Positions 54,481-63,774 are shown, counted from the first letter of the stretch. The stretch: DNA of 64,000 nucleotides from an uncultured Gammaproteobacteria bacterium (GCA_913061315.1 CAJXUC010000014.1:1-64000); one strand, 5' to 3'. Program-made: numbers and translations. The notes: generated from the letters alone by a model not told the origin.

Positions 54481-54969
54481 ATGACTAAGCCCATAGCTGA
54501 ATTGATTCATAAACTTGCTACCTTGTTATTGGATGTGAATTTTAAAGTTTGCACGGCCGAATCTTGTACGGGTGGTTTAATTGCGAAATCGATGACCGAT
54601 TTAGCGGGAAGCTCGGCCTGGTTTGAACGCGGCTTTGTCACATACAGTAATGAATCAAAAGTGGAAATGTTGGGTGTCTCCGAATCAGTCATAGAGCAAT
54701 ATGGAGCCGTTAGTGAACCGGTCGCAATAGCGATGGCTGCTGGTGCCTTAAAACATAGCCATGCGGCTTGCTCAATTGCTGTCACTGGCGTCGCAGGCCC
54801 TGCTGGTGGTAGCCATGAAAAGCCCGTTGGCACAGTATGGATTGCGATTGCAAGTCAAAATCAAACGTGGGCACAAAAATTTTTATTCGATGGTGACAGA
54901 GAAAATATTCGTTTAAGGACGATGGAATCTGCCATTGTACAGCTGCTTCATATAATAAATGGTAGGTAG
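54481..54969 (+). CDS. pncC: Nicotinamide-nucleotide amidase PncC (CinA C-terminal type)
   Basis: This 162-aa single-domain CinA-C protein has the catalytic segment TAESCTGGLIAKSMTDLAGSSAWFERGFVTYSN, CSIAVTGVAGPAGGSHEKPVGTVWIA and a C-terminal helix. It converts NMN to nicotinate mononucleotide in pyridine-nucleotide recycling. It is the usual neighbour upstream of recA in gammaproteobacteria. A 14-bp hairpin follows 11 bp after the stop. Confidence 0.93.
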   Translation: MTKPIAELIHKLATLLLDVNFKVCTAESCTGGLIAKSMTDLAGSSAWFERGFVTYSNESKVEMLGVSESVIEQYGAVSEPVAIAMAAGALKHSHAACSIAVTGVAGPAGGSHEKPVGTVWIAIASQNQTWAQKFLFDGDRENIRLRTMESAIVQLLHIINGR

Positions 54970-54980
54970 TGCATTAGCTA

Positions 54981-55013
54981 CCATTGCTAGCTCATCCTGT
55001 GAGCTAGCAATGG
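54981..55013. terminator. Perfect hairpin after pncC
   Basis: CCATTGCTAGCTCA (54981-54994), loop TCCTG, TGAGCTAGCAATGG (55000-55013) is a perfect 14-bp stem located 11 bp after the pncC stop. No T-tract follows, so it is not a textbook rho-independent terminator. It may stabilise the mRNA end or act with rho. Confidence 0.5.
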
Positions 55014-55088
55014 ATTAAACTCACGTAACCAAATGGGCGTAAGAAATCAAAGAGTGCCACTAGAATGGCCAGATACCACTGGTAAAAA

Positions 55089-55103
55089 GTTCGCTTTATG
55101 TTC
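55089..55103 (+). promoter_or_regulatory. GTTC-N7-GTTC LexA-type box upstream of recA
   Basis: GTTC (55089-55092), GCTTTAT, GTTC (55100-55103) matches the direct-repeat SOS box of Alphaproteobacteria. It lies about 90 bp upstream of recA and overlaps the likely -35 of a promoter with -10 GATAAT at 55118-55123. No CTGT-N8-ACAG box of the E. coli type is present in this region. LexA binding is inferred. Confidence 0.5.
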
Positions 55104-55190
55104 TCTCTTGTCTATGGGATAATTTATACAATTAAATTGAAAAAAATGAATAAAGCAACACACCCAATAAATAACAAATAGGTAATGACA

Positions 55191-56246
55191 ATGGACGCAA
55201 ACAGGAAGAAAGCACTCGACGCAGCACTCGGCCAAATTGAAAAACAGTTTGGTAAAGGCGCCGTCATGCGATTGGGAGACTCGGGTGTTGATAATACCAT
55301 CGGTATTATTTCAACTGGTTCATTGTCACTAGACGTTGCTCTAGGCATAGGTGGTTTGCCACGAGGTCGGGTAATTGAAATTTATGGGCCAGAGTCCTCA
55401 GGAAAAACGACATTAGCACTTCAGGTCGTTGCTGAATGTCAAAAATTAGGCGGTGCAGCGGCATTTGTCGATGCAGAGCACGCACTTGACCCGTCTTATG
55501 CGTCCAAGCTGGGTGTTGAAATTGATGACTTATTGGTTTCGCAACCCGATACAGGAGAGCAAGCACTTGAAATTACCGACATGTTAGTTCGTTCTGGCGG
55601 TGTCGATGTTGTCGTTGTTGACTCGGTTGCAGCATTAACCCCAAAGGCTGAAATTGAAGGCGATATGGGTGATTCTCATATGGGCCTTCAGGCTCGTTTA
55701 ATGTCACAAGCCCTACGTAAGTTAACGGGTAATATTAAACGTTCGAACACGATGGTTATTTTCATCAACCAAATTCGCATGAAAATTGGCGTTATGTTTG
55801 GAAATCCAGAGACAACCACCGGTGGTAATGCACTTAAATTTTATGCCTCAGTGCGCCTTGATATTCGTCGAATTGGCGCAATTAAGCGTGGTGATGAAGT
55901 AGTTGGTAATGAGACACGAGTCAAAGTGGTTAAAAATAAAGTGGCACCGCCATTCAAACAGTGTGAATTCGAAATCTTATATGGTGAGGGTTCTTCACGC
56001 GAAGGTGAGTTAATTGACCTTGGTGTCAAGTTGGGCTTTGTTAATAAAGCGGGTGCTTGGTATAGCTATGGCGAAGTGCGCATTGGACAGGGTAAGGATA
56101 ATTCTCGTCAATTCCTCAAGGAACATCCAGAAATGGCGGAAGAAATTGAGTTTAAAATCCGCGAAGAACTATTACCCAAGCCTTCAGAAAAGGCCAACAA
56201 CGAGGTGAAGGAAGCCAATATTGAAGCCGATCTGGAAGAAATCTAG
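55191..56246 (+). CDS. recA: Recombinase RecA
   Basis: Start: two in-frame ATGs at 55185 and 55191. AGG at 55180-55182 is better spaced for the second, which also matches the usual MD-x-N-x-KKAL start, giving 351 aa. The ATPase core has Walker [11 protein letters not shown], the EHALDP segment and Walker [28 protein letters not shown] and [20 protein letters not shown] are the DNA-binding loops. An acidic C-terminal tail is present. RecA drives homologous recombination and SOS induction. recX follows 65 bp downstream. Confidence 0.98.
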   Translation: MDANRKKALDAALGQIEKQFGKGAVMRLGDSGVDNTIGIISTGSLSLDVALGIGGLPRGRVIEIYGPESSGKTTLALQVVAECQKLGGAAAFVDAEHALDPSYASKLGVEIDDLLVSQPDTGEQALEITDMLVRSGGVDVVVVDSVAALTPKAEIEGDMGDSHMGLQARLMSQALRKLTGNIKRSNTMVIFINQIRMKIGVMFGNPETTTGGNALKFYASVRLDIRRIGAIKRGDEVVGNETRVKVVKNKVAPPFKQCEFEILYGEGSSREGELIDLGVKLGFVNKAGAWYSYGEVRIGQGKDNSRQFLKEHPEMAEEIEFKIREELLPKPSEKANNEVKEANIEADLEEI

Positions 56247-56311
56247 TCACCATTTGAGGTGGTTGGCAGACGTGAAATGTCAGTAATAAGTTTCGAAATT
56301 AGGCGCTCAAA

Positions 56312-56737
56312 GTGAGTGCTAGAAATAAAGCAATGGATTTGCTCGCGCGCCGAGAACACTCGGCGCACGAGCTTCGACAAAAGCTGAGGCAAAGGGAGTT
56401 TGACCATGAGGAGATCGAGCTTGCGATCGAAGTGCTGCAACAAGATAACCTACAAAGTGACGCCCAGTTTACTGAAAGTTACATTAATAATCGGGTCAAT
56501 GCAGGTTTTGGGCCGATAAAGATTATTCATGAGTTACGCCAAAAAGGTGTTGCTAGAGACTTAATTGAAGCGAAAATGTCGGTGCTACCAATCGATTGGA
56601 ACGAGTCACTTGAGCTTCAACGAGTAAAGAAATATGGACTTCAAATTCCGAATGATTATAGCCAGAGGATGAAACAGGCGCGTTTTTTACAAAATAAGGG
56701 TTTTTCTCCCGAGTCAGTCATGAGATTATTCCGATAG
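56312..56737 (+). CDS. recX: Regulatory protein RecX
   Basis: This 141-aa protein, starting at GTG 56312, has the RecX triple-helix repeats: AMDLLARREHSAHELRQKLRQREFDHEEIELAIEVLQQDNLQSDAQFTESYINNRVNAGFGPIKIIHELRQKGVARDLIEAKM. It binds along RecA filaments and limits RecA activity. Its position 65 bp after recA on the same strand is the classical arrangement, and it may be translated from recA readthrough mRNA. Confidence 0.92.
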   Translation: MSARNKAMDLLARREHSAHELRQKLRQREFDHEEIELAIEVLQQDNLQSDAQFTESYINNRVNAGFGPIKIIHELRQKGVARDLIEAKMSVLPIDWNESLELQRVKKYGLQIPNDYSQRMKQARFLQNKGFSPESVMRLFR

Positions 56738-56845
56738 CCAAGACTCTGACGGCGTTAAACCGCAGCGTCAATCTGAAATATCACATTCACAGGCGACAAT
56801 TAAAAAGCATTTTTTTTGTCGCCTAATGTATCAAGACGCCAATAT

Positions 56846-59446
56846 ATGATTACCAGTGCTGAATTACGCAACAAATTTCTTAACTACTTTGAAGGCCACG
56901 GACATTCGATTGTACCCTCTAGCCCTCTGGTTCCCGGCAATGATCCCACGTTATTGTTTACCAATGCAGGCATGGTTCAATTTAAAGACGTTTTCCTTGG
57001 CACCGACAAGCGAAGTTACAGCAAAGCAACTACCTCGCAGCGGTGTGTTCGGGCAGGGGGCAAACACAATGACTTAGAGAATGTAGGTTACACGGCAAGA
57101 CACCATACCTTTTTTGAAATGTTAGGTAACTTCAGTTTTGGTGACTACTTTAAAGAGCAAGCTATCTTTTACGCTTGGGACTTTCTTACTGAGGTTATCG
57201 GTCTTCCGGTCGATAAACTTTGGGTGACTGTTTATTCAGAAGATGATGAAGCAGCGGACATATGGCTCAACAAAATTGGCATTGATCCCGCAAAACTAAC
57301 CCGCATTAGTACCAGCGATAATTTTTGGTCGATGGGTGATACAGGCCCTTGCGGGCCCTGTAGTGAAATTTTCTATGACCATGGACCAGAAATTGAAGGT
57401 GGTCCTCCAGGTACACCAGAAGAAGATGGCGATCGCTATATCGAAATCTGGAATCTTGTTTTCATGCAGTACAATCGAGACGAGCAGGGCACTTTAAATC
57501 CGCTACCCAAGCCATCAGTCGATACGGGCATGGGCTTAGAGCGACTCGCTGCCATTTTACAAGACGTCCACAATAACTATGACATCGACTTATTCCAGAC
57601 GTTGATCAAATCGGCGGGTCAGTTAACTGGCATGAACGATTTGGAAAACAAATCGTTACGCGTCATCGCGGATCATATTCGCTCCTGTGCGTTCCTTGTT
57701 GTTGACGGGGTCTTGCCTTCGAACGAGGGCAAAGGCTATGTACTTCGGCGGATTATCCGCCGTGCGGCACGCCATGGTCACCAATTGGGTTGCAAAACCC
57801 CTTTCTTTCATAAATTGGTTGCCACCCTAGATCAACTAATGGGTGAAGCTTACCCTGAGCTGACACAGTGCCGTGATCGAGTGGTTAAAGTATTACAAAA
57901 GGAAGAGGAACGATTTGCTGAAACCTTAGAGTTAGGCATGGGCATTCTTGAACAATCAATTAGTGAGCTCAGTAGCAATACAATTAGTGGTCCGGTTATT
58001 TTTAAACTTTATGACACGTTCGGATTTCCAGTTGACCTAACGGCAGATGTTGCTAGAGAGCGAGGTCTAGAAATAGACCTGGCGGGTTTTGAAGCTGAAA
58101 TGGAAGCTCAGAAAACGCGCGCCAGAGCATCCAGTCAGTTTGGTGTGGTCAGTAAAAAATTCAACCTTGACGGTTATATTGCCACGAAATTTTTGGGTTA
58201 CGATCACAACAGTACTGCGGCCAAAGTGATTGCCATTCTGCAAAACGACACGTTGATCAATACCCTAGACAATGACGATCAATCCATTGTGGTACTGGAC
58301 CAAACTCCTTTTTACGCAGAGTCAGGTGGGCAGGTGGGTGATACTGGAGCTTTGACCATAGGCGATAGCCTTTTTGAAGTCAGTGATACCCAGAAGCAAA
58401 GCGGTGTATACCTACACGTAGGGCAGCTGAGGGGTGGTCGGATCAGTGTGGGTGATTCTATACAGGCAGAAATTGATGTGGAATATCGTCAAGCGGTGAG
58501 ACTGAATCATTCATCAACGCATTTAATGCATGAGGCATTGAGAAAAATTTTAGGCGAGCATGTGCAACAAAAAGGCTCGCTAGTGGATGCCGAAAAGTTA
58601 CGCTTTGACTTTTCACATTATCAGCCACTTACTAAAGATGAAATTACTCAAATAGAAACGTGGGTAAATGACCAAATCCGCCTTAATGTACCGACCAGCT
58701 CTCAGTTGATGAATATGGATGAAGCCAAACAGACGGGTGCTATGGCTCTATTTGGCGAAAAGTATGGTGATATTGTCAGAGTATTGAGCATTGGTTCTGA
58801 TTCAGTCGAACTATGTGGTGGCACACATGTACAAAGAACTGGTGATATAGGTTTATTTAAAATGACGCTTGAGACAGGTACTGCGTCAGGCGTTCGACGG
58901 ATCGAAGCAGTAACAGGTCACGATGCAGTTCAGCGTTTTATTAATAGTGAGTCTAAAATAGACAGCGCGGCGCAAGCACTAAAATCGAATCGAGACGATC
59001 TCGTTGACAGAATTCAGCAATTACAAGCCAGCTTGCGCCTACAGGAAAAAGAACTTGCTGCGTTAAAGTCGAAGATGGCCAGTCAGGCAGGGGGAGATTT
59101 GGTTAGTCAGGCCTTAGCGGTGAAGGGTATTAAGGTGTTAACTGCAGTAATTGAAGATGCCGATTTGAAAACTCTCAGAGATACGGTCGATCAATTAAAA
59201 AACAAGCTAGTAGCAGCGGTTGTTGTACTGGCCAGTAGCCAAGACGGCAAAGTGAATATTATTGCGGGTGTCACTCAGTCGGAAACCAGTCTGATTAGAG
59301 CGGGAGATATCGCTAAATTTGTCGCCGAGCAATGTGGCGGCAAAGGTGGGGGGCGACCGGATATGGCTCAAGCCGGTGGAACTCAGCCAGAAAACTTAGA
59401 AAAAGCCTTGACGTCGGTAGCACCTTGGATAGAAAGCCAAATTTAA
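56846..59446 (+). CDS. alaS: Alanyl-tRNA synthetase
   Basis: Start: ATG at 56846 (866 aa), not the TTG 10 codons upstream. The class II catalytic domain begins [19 protein letters not shown] and contains [26 protein letters not shown] and [35 protein letters not shown]. The editing domain has the zinc-site residues [11 protein letters not shown] and CGGTH. The C-terminal C-Ala/DHHA1 domain ends with [16 protein letters not shown]. It charges tRNA-Ala and clears mischarged Ser and Gly. Confidence 0.97.
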   Translation: MITSAELRNKFLNYFEGHGHSIVPSSPLVPGNDPTLLFTNAGMVQFKDVFLGTDKRSYSKATTSQRCVRAGGKHNDLENVGYTARHHTFFEMLGNFSFGDYFKEQAIFYAWDFLTEVIGLPVDKLWVTVYSEDDEAADIWLNKIGIDPAKLTRISTSDNFWSMGDTGPCGPCSEIFYDHGPEIEGGPPGTPEEDGDRYIEIWNLVFMQYNRDEQGTLNPLPKPSVDTGMGLERLAAILQDVHNNYDIDLFQTLIKSAGQLTGMNDLENKSLRVIADHIRSCAFLVVDGVLPSNEGKGYVLRRIIRRAARHGHQLGCKTPFFHKLVATLDQLMGEAYPELTQCRDRVVKVLQKEEERFAETLELGMGILEQSISELSSNTISGPVIFKLYDTFGFPVDLTADVARERGLEIDLAGFEAEMEAQKTRARASSQFGVVSKKFNLDGYIATKFLGYDHNSTAAKVIAILQNDTLINTLDNDDQSIVVLDQTPFYAESGGQVGDTGALTIGDSLFEVSDTQKQSGVYLHVGQLRGGRISVGDSIQAEIDVEYRQAVRLNHSSTHLMHEALRKILGEHVQQKGSLVDAEKLRFDFSHYQPLTKDEITQIETWVNDQIRLNVPTSSQLMNMDEAKQTGAMALFGEKYGDIVRVLSIGSDSVELCGGTHVQRTGDIGLFKMTLETGTASGVRRIEAVTGHDAVQRFINSESKIDSAAQALKSNRDDLVDRIQQLQASLRLQEKELAALKSKMASQAGGDLVSQALAVKGIKVLTAVIEDADLKTLRDTVDQLKNKLVAAVVVLASSQDGKVNIIAGVTQSETSLIRAGDIAKFVAEQCGGKGGGRPDMAQAGGTQPENLEKALTSVAPWIESQI

Positions 59447-59537
59447 TTGTCATTACAGGCAATAAATAAGTAGATTTCGTTATACAAATGAAGCTATTTT
59501 TTCTATACTCCTGCCTCGATTTTTTCTAGCAGAACAC

Positions 59538-60767
59538 ATGCCCTTACTGGTTCAAAAATATGGCGGTACATCAGTTGGCTCCATTGAGCGTATTGAGGCA
59601 GTCGCAGACAAGGTTATAGTCTATAAAGAACAGGGCAATGATATGGTCATTGTGCTGTCTGCCATGAGTGGTGAGACCAATCGTTTAATGGCATTAGCCA
59701 GCGAGATAACACCAAAACCAAAAGGACGCGAGCTAGACGTACTGCTCACTACAGGGGAGCAGGTAACAATTGCCTTATTGGCAATGGCGCTTGTCAAACG
59801 TGGATATCCAGCAAAGTCTTACACTGGTGGTCAGGTACGAATTGTGACTGACAGTGCGCACAATAAAGCGCGAATCAAGTCCATCGATAACGAAAACATT
59901 CGAAAAGATTTAGATGAAGGCACAATAGTCGTTGTTGCCGGATTTCAAGGCGTCGATGAAGAGTCAAATATTACTACGTTAGGGCGTGGAGGGTCAGATA
60001 CAACGGGCGTTGCACTGGCCGCTGCCTTAGAGGCTGATGAGTGTCAGATTTTTACAGATGTAGATGGTGTTTATACTACGGATCCGCGAGTAGTCCCTAA
60101 TGCCACTCGTTTGAACACCATTACTTTTGAAGAAATGTTAGAAATGGCAAGCCTTGGTTCAAAAGTATTGCAAATTAGAGCCGTTGAATTTGCTCAGAAA
60201 TATAACGTTCCATTGCGTGTTTTATCTTCATTTAAAGCAGGCGAAGGAACCCTAATAACCTCAGAATATGAAGCAGGCGATATTATGGAACAAGCACTAA
60301 TATCGGGCATTGCATTTAACCGTGACGAAGCCCAGCTGACAGTCAATGGCGTTTCCGATACACCCGGTATTGCATACAAAATATTAGGGCCTATTTCTGA
60401 TGCAAATATCGAAGTAGATATGATTCTGCAAAATGTCAGTGCCGATGGTTCAACCGACTTTACATTTACCGTGCATCGAAATGATTATGATGCAGCGCTT
60501 GAATCATTAAACAAAACGGCGAAAGAACTTAATGCGCGTGTTGTTTCAGGCAATAATCGTATTGCGAAAATTTCAATTGTTGGCGTAGGAATGCGATCAC
60601 ATGCAGGTATTGCGAGCCGAATGTTTGAGCTGTTGGCCAAAGAAGGTATCAATATCTTGATGATATCAACGTCTGAAATTAAGGTTTCAGTCGTTGTTGA
60701 TGAAAAATATTTAGAGTTAGGTGTAAGAGCATTACACGATGGTTTCGAATTAGAGTCTGAAAGCTAG
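59538..60767 (+). CDS. lysC: Aspartate kinase
   Basis: This 409-aa monofunctional aspartokinase begins LVQKYGGTSVGSIERIEAVADKV (kinase Lys and Gly loop) and has the ATP-site GRGGSDTTGVALAAALEADECQIFTDVDGVYTTDPR. Two ACT domains follow (about residues 265-400), including ISDANIEVDMILQNVS and ISIVGVGMRSHAGIASRMFELL, which bind Lys and/or Thr for feedback. It makes aspartyl phosphate for Lys, Thr, Met and diaminopimelate synthesis. Its position between alaS and csrA is typical of gammaproteobacteria. Confidence 0.95.
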   Translation: MPLLVQKYGGTSVGSIERIEAVADKVIVYKEQGNDMVIVLSAMSGETNRLMALASEITPKPKGRELDVLLTTGEQVTIALLAMALVKRGYPAKSYTGGQVRIVTDSAHNKARIKSIDNENIRKDLDEGTIVVVAGFQGVDEESNITTLGRGGSDTTGVALAAALEADECQIFTDVDGVYTTDPRVVPNATRLNTITFEEMLEMASLGSKVLQIRAVEFAQKYNVPLRVLSSFKAGEGTLITSEYEAGDIMEQALISGIAFNRDEAQLTVNGVSDTPGIAYKILGPISDANIEVDMILQNVSADGSTDFTFTVHRNDYDAALESLNKTAKELNARVVSGNNRIAKISIVGVGMRSHAGIASRMFELLAKEGINILMISTSEIKVSVVVDEKYLELGVRALHDGFELESES

Positions 60768-60898
60768 CCCTTATGATATTAGTTGGGTAGAATGCTCCGA
60801 GCTCTGAATTGGTTTAGGGCAATATAATAATAATCAATGGTAGCCTGCATAGGAATTCAGGTTGAGATTGCTGTAATGTATTTATTTGGAGAAGTTAT

Positions 60899-61132
60899 AT
60901 GCTGATATTAACTCGGCGAATTGGAGAAACCTTAATGGTAGGTGACGAAGTAACCGTTACCGTTTTAGGCGTAAAAGGAAATCAGGTTAGGATCGGTGTC
61001 AACGCGCCGCGAGAAATAGCGGTTCATAGAGAAGAAATCTACGATCGTATTAAAGCGGAAGAAGGGCAAGAAGGCCCCGCTATAGATCAAGATCAGGATC
61101 AAGATCAAATAGGTAATACAATATCGAGCTAA
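60899..61132 (+). CDS. csrA: Carbon storage regulator CsrA
   Basis: This 77-aa protein has the CsrA core ([51 protein letters not shown]) with RNA-binding Leu4/Arg6-7 and Arg44-region residues. It binds GGA motifs in mRNA leaders and controls translation globally. The tail is longer than the usual 61-65 aa and contains four Asp-Gln pairs encoded by four GATCAR hexamers (61085-61108). A strong GGAG ribosome site precedes the ATG. Its last codons and stop are part of a 17-bp inverted repeat. Confidence 0.96.
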   Translation: MLILTRRIGETLMVGDEVTVTVLGVKGNQVRIGVNAPREIAVHREEIYDRIKAEEGQEGPAIDQDQDQDQIGNTISS

Positions 61133-61153
61133 TAACTTATTAGCTCGATATTG
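61119..61153. terminator. 17-bp inverted repeat overlapping the csrA stop
   Basis: CAATATCGAGCTAATAA (61119-61135) and TTATTAGCTCGATATTG (61137-61153) are perfect complements around one base. The left arm contains the last csrA codons and its TAA. No T-tract follows. It probably acts as an mRNA 3' hairpin or rho-dependent terminator, and it could affect csrA mRNA stability. Confidence 0.55.
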
Positions 61154-61191
61154 AAGTAAAGCGGTGGTTTTATCGCCCTATCGAAAAAATT

Positions 61192-61281
61192 GGAGAGCTG
61201 GCCGAGTGGCTTAAGGCGCGCCCCTGCTAAGGGCGTATACGTTAATCCGTATCGAGGGTTCGAATCCCTCGCTCTCCGCCA
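61192..61281 (+). tRNA. serX: tRNA-Ser (GCU)
   Basis: This is a 90-nt class II tRNA. The acceptor arm GGAGAGC (61192-61198) pairs with GCTCTCC before G-CCA, which is encoded. The anticodon GCT is at 61226-61228 in loop CTGCTAA between CCC and GGG stems. The long variable arm is TATACGTTAATCCGTATC, and the T arm is GAGGGTTCGAATCCCTC. It reads AGC/AGU serine codons. It follows csrA, a standard gammaproteobacterial order and a frequent integration site for mobile elements. The gene symbol is by analogy only. Confidence 0.96.
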
Positions 61282-61286
61282 TGTAT

Positions 61287-61319
61287 AAGCCCTAAGTATT
61301 TGATACTTCGGGCTTTTTT
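61287..61319 (+). terminator. Rho-independent terminator of tRNA-Ser
   Basis: AAGCCC (61287-61292) pairs with GGGCTT (61310-61315). An inner AGTAT/ATACT stem and loop TTG extend the hairpin. A run of six T at 61314-61319 follows. It lies 5 bp after the tRNA CCA end. Confidence 0.9.
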
Positions 61320-61513
61320 ATTTGTATCGGTAATTTCATTTACCACTTCACCCACCACATAGTTTTATCGATGCCTTAAAAGTAACTCGATTTTAAGATC
61401 TTATTTGCTATCCGGCCCAGCACTTGGCACCGCGTACGACGGCATCGTCCGACGCGGCGGGGTAGGCCAGTAGTAATGACTGGTATCCATTCCAGTCATT
61501 AATTGTCAGCGAG
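61320..61513. other. Non-coding stretch with a hairpin at 61474-61501
   Basis: No gene is visible. Bases 61410-61470 are markedly more GC-rich (CCGGCCCAGC, GACGCGGCGGGG) than the surroundings, which hints at foreign origin. TAATGACTGG (61474-61483), loop TATCCATT, CCAGTCATTA (61492-61501) is a perfect 10-bp hairpin 13 bp beyond the stop of the ArdA-like fragment. Confidence 0.4.
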
Positions 61514-61741
61514 TTAAAGCTCGTGGCAATTCACTACCCAGATATTTCTGGATAGCTCAGCTACTTCGCTATTAAGCTCCAGGTCTCTGGCTATGCTGTC
61601 GTAATCAATATGGTTACGGATTAAGTCAGGCAATTGATCCAATGGGTATATATCTGATACCAGTTCATAAGCATAGTCTGCGAGGCTACCTCGGTGGAGG
61701 ATCACTTCATCTCTTCGTTTGATAGCTTCATCGAGATGCAT
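61514..61741 (-). CDS. ArdA-like antirestriction protein, C-terminal fragment
   Basis: These 75 residues match the C-terminal domain of ArdA. AIKRRDEVILHRGSLADYAYELVSDIY corresponds to the acidic middle part. LPDLIRNHIDYDSIARDLELNSEVAEL corresponds to the conserved 'xIDYxAxxRDL' signature. ArdA mimics B-form DNA and blocks type I restriction enzymes, helping mobile elements enter cells. Full ArdA is about 165 aa, and here the N-terminal and middle domains are missing, with a stop in frame four codons upstream. GAGAGG precedes the ATG, so a short product could still be made. It is most likely a relic of an integrated element. Confidence 0.6.
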   Translation of the reverse strand: MHLDEAIKRRDEVILHRGSLADYAYELVSDIYPLDQLPDLIRNHIDYDSIARDLELNSEVAELSRNIWVVNCHEL

Positions 61742-61915
61742 GACCTCTCTGATTCAGACCATACCTGAATAACACTTAGTTATAAGGAGTTAAAGCCCTT
61801 TTAAGAAAGCCATTTTTTTGAATCGGATTTCTGATCGGTTACTATACGAGAGAGCTTTGCCCTATTATATTGTTGGTTAGCATTACGTCTCAACTTTTCT
61901 TAAATCAGTATATAT

Positions 61916-62586
61916 CTATATCCCAATCAGCCTTTCAAAAAGACTACGCTGTTTAGGAGCTTTGACACTCTCAATTATATGTAATAGTTTCGAAAATTCT
62001 GTTGAATCTGCAAAATAGTTAGGATAAGCAGCCTTTATACCACCTACCGCTGCACTCGAAACGAGCGCGACAACTATACGTGGACTATCAATTGTCTCTT
62101 TCTCTAGCTCTATGTACTCTTTTCTGCGATTCCACTATCTTCGCTTCCATACACGCGTGAAGATACAGATCTTTCTATAGTATCAATTCGCAACAAAACA
62201 TACCCCTTACCGGAAAGTTCGCTTAAATGGTCATCTATGATTTTTAGCGAATTGAAAAATGCCTCAAGTTTTTGGGCTGCATTGACTGATGTTGAAAGCT
62301 GTTTTGTAACAAAGCAATCTTCTAATAGCTCACCACGGTTACTTACTATTCGCGAGTATTCATCGAACTGCCGCTGATACTCATGCTGACTAAATATATG
62401 AACATTTACCATTAGCGCAAATTGCCTGCTTACAGCTGGAAAAAAATCTTTCCACTTTTGTTCTCCTTGGTTTGATTTCAAAGCCTGCCCCGTAAACAGA
62501 TCAACTATCTCTACCGCAGTAGCCCAATAGTGTTGTATTCGAGTACGAACTTGGATTTCGATACTCCTTGGGGTAGTTTGATGATT
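61916..62586 (-). pseudogene. RelA/SpoT-domain protein, truncated and frameshifted
   Basis: On the minus strand, the frame from 62586 reads ...SIEIQVRTRIQHYWATAVEIVDLFTGQALKSNQGEQKWKDFFPAVSRQFALM, the C-terminal part of the RelA/SpoT synthetase fold (EIQVRT-QH-WA signature). That frame stops at 62110 after SGIAEKST. The homologous tail resumes in another frame (RRKEYIELEKETIDSPRIVVALVSS, then AYPNYFADSTEFSKLLHIIE) and ends at 61916. Two in-frame TAGs lie just upstream of 62586, and the catalytic N-terminal half is absent. The gene therefore has both a 5' deletion and an internal frameshift and cannot make (p)ppGpp. Confidence 0.8.
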
Positions 62587-62756
62587 CTACTAGCTGATAC
62601 CAATAGGTGACGGCAAGGTATCGCTATTGGCTAATGATGGCTCCTGTTTGAAAATGATGGGAAATTCGTGAAAAACTGCTGGTGTTGTTGGAAATTCGGC
62701 TAATTTAAGAAGGAAATTTATGGAATGGTGGAGATGATTTTTATATTGACATCTAT

Positions 62757-63005
62757 GTGAGATGGCTTTTATGCTACTTATACTTAACGATGGTGATCAC
62801 TGGCCCTAAACGGAGAGCAGCGTGGCGTTTTTTGGAAATCCATTATGAGCTTTATATGCATTCTCTTCCGTTTACGAAGCGTTTTGATGAGTTACATTTA
62901 GCTAGCCCCGACGCAGGCCAGTATTCAGGTTTTGTTGCCAATGAACTATTGTTTAATCTGACAGAAAATTTTCCAGCACACATGTCACCAACAGCAAAAA
63001 GTTAA
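62757..63005 (+). CDS. Small ORF of unknown function, possible fragment
   Basis: 82 codons are open from GTG 62757. The C-terminal part (WRFLEIHYELYMHSLPFTKRFDELHLASPDAGQYSGFVANELLFNLTENFPAH) has the composition of a folded protein. The first 15 residues are probably not coding. I do not recognise a family. It lies among decayed genes and may be a fragment. No good ribosome site is visible. Confidence 0.25.
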   Translation: MRWLLCYLYLTMVITGPKRRAAWRFLEIHYELYMHSLPFTKRFDELHLASPDAGQYSGFVANELLFNLTENFPAHMSPTAKS

Positions 63006-63265
63006 ATGTCTTCGTTATTTGGCTGAGCAGAGACTATCGCGACAAAACACATGACACCCGATTTCCCTGTGGTGTTGTCACTATCCCCCGCGTTAGCAAA
63101 AAATGGGCATAAAAAAAGGAGGATAAATATTCTAGTGATGTTCTCTGATCTTCAATTATTCAGGTTGTTAAAGCCTAGCCTGAGTTGCTCCTTTGGAGTA
63201 AAGCAAAATGGCCTAGCGGAACACGTGTTCCTCCTCATGAAATTCGTTAGTTTGTATGGCTGGCG

Positions 63266-63531
63266 CTATCCAAGGAATTCGCCACAATAGCGGCACTTAA
63301 CGGCTTCCTGCTTGACTAGCTCTGCACAGTGAGGACATTTTTTGACTTTGTTAGAGCTGAGGCTTGCTTTTCGACAGCGTCTACATTCTTGCCGACAACG
63401 AAGGCTAGTATCAGTCCAAATGGACCAAGCAGTCCGCCCATTAGAAACCAGCCGAACCCGCTGCGGCCTTTATTACTGCCAATGGCTGCACACACAATCC
63501 CAAACAATAGCCAAATAATTAGAAATTCCAT
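63266..63531 (-). pseudogene. Small membrane/zinc-ribbon protein gene split by an A-run frameshift
   Basis: From ATG 63531 (minus strand) the frame encodes 71 aa: two hydrophobic segments (FLIIWLLFGIVCAAIG and GFGWFLMGGLLGPFGLILAFVVG), then ALTKSKN and a stop at 63316. In the -1 frame, directly after the run of six A, a clean zinc ribbon follows (CPHCAELVKQEAVKCRYCGEFLG) and ends at 63266. Many bacterial proteins have exactly this order: membrane helices, linker, then CPxC...CxYCG. One missing A (6 instead of 7) explains the split. It may be a true mutation, a sequencing error or a -1 ribosomal slip. Function unknown. Confidence 0.75.
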
Positions 63532-63774
63532 TGCGCCCCCATTTTTTGCAAAATTACAAATGATTTTTTGACTGCCACTAATATTGCGCTAGCAGACTTT
63601 TTATTCTCAACCTGCCTACAACAGGTCATTGGTTTTATCTCATCGGCTGAACATTCGATATTCTTTGGTTAGTCAATATAATTTTCGGTTAAAGGGTACA
63701 ACTTACTAATAAGCTTATAACGTCATATTCTTGGCTAGCTAGTGTTTTATCCGTATATTCACCGGCTGCAGTTC

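Noticed and set aside
55014..55190. E. coli-type LexA box (CTGT-N8-ACAG) before recA
   Set aside because: I looked for it and did not find it. Only the GTTC-N7-GTTC pattern is present.
61282..61513. Integrase gene next to tRNA-Ser
   Set aside because: All frames are broken by stops and no integrase motif is visible.
62660..62698. Direct repeat GGAAATTCG (62660-62668 and 62690-62698)
   Set aside because: Two short copies only, in AT-rich non-coding DNA. Too short to support a repeat array or attachment site.
63051..63290. 79-aa plus-strand ORF
   Set aside because: No protein-like pattern, and its end overlaps the zinc-ribbon coding sequence of the opposite strand.
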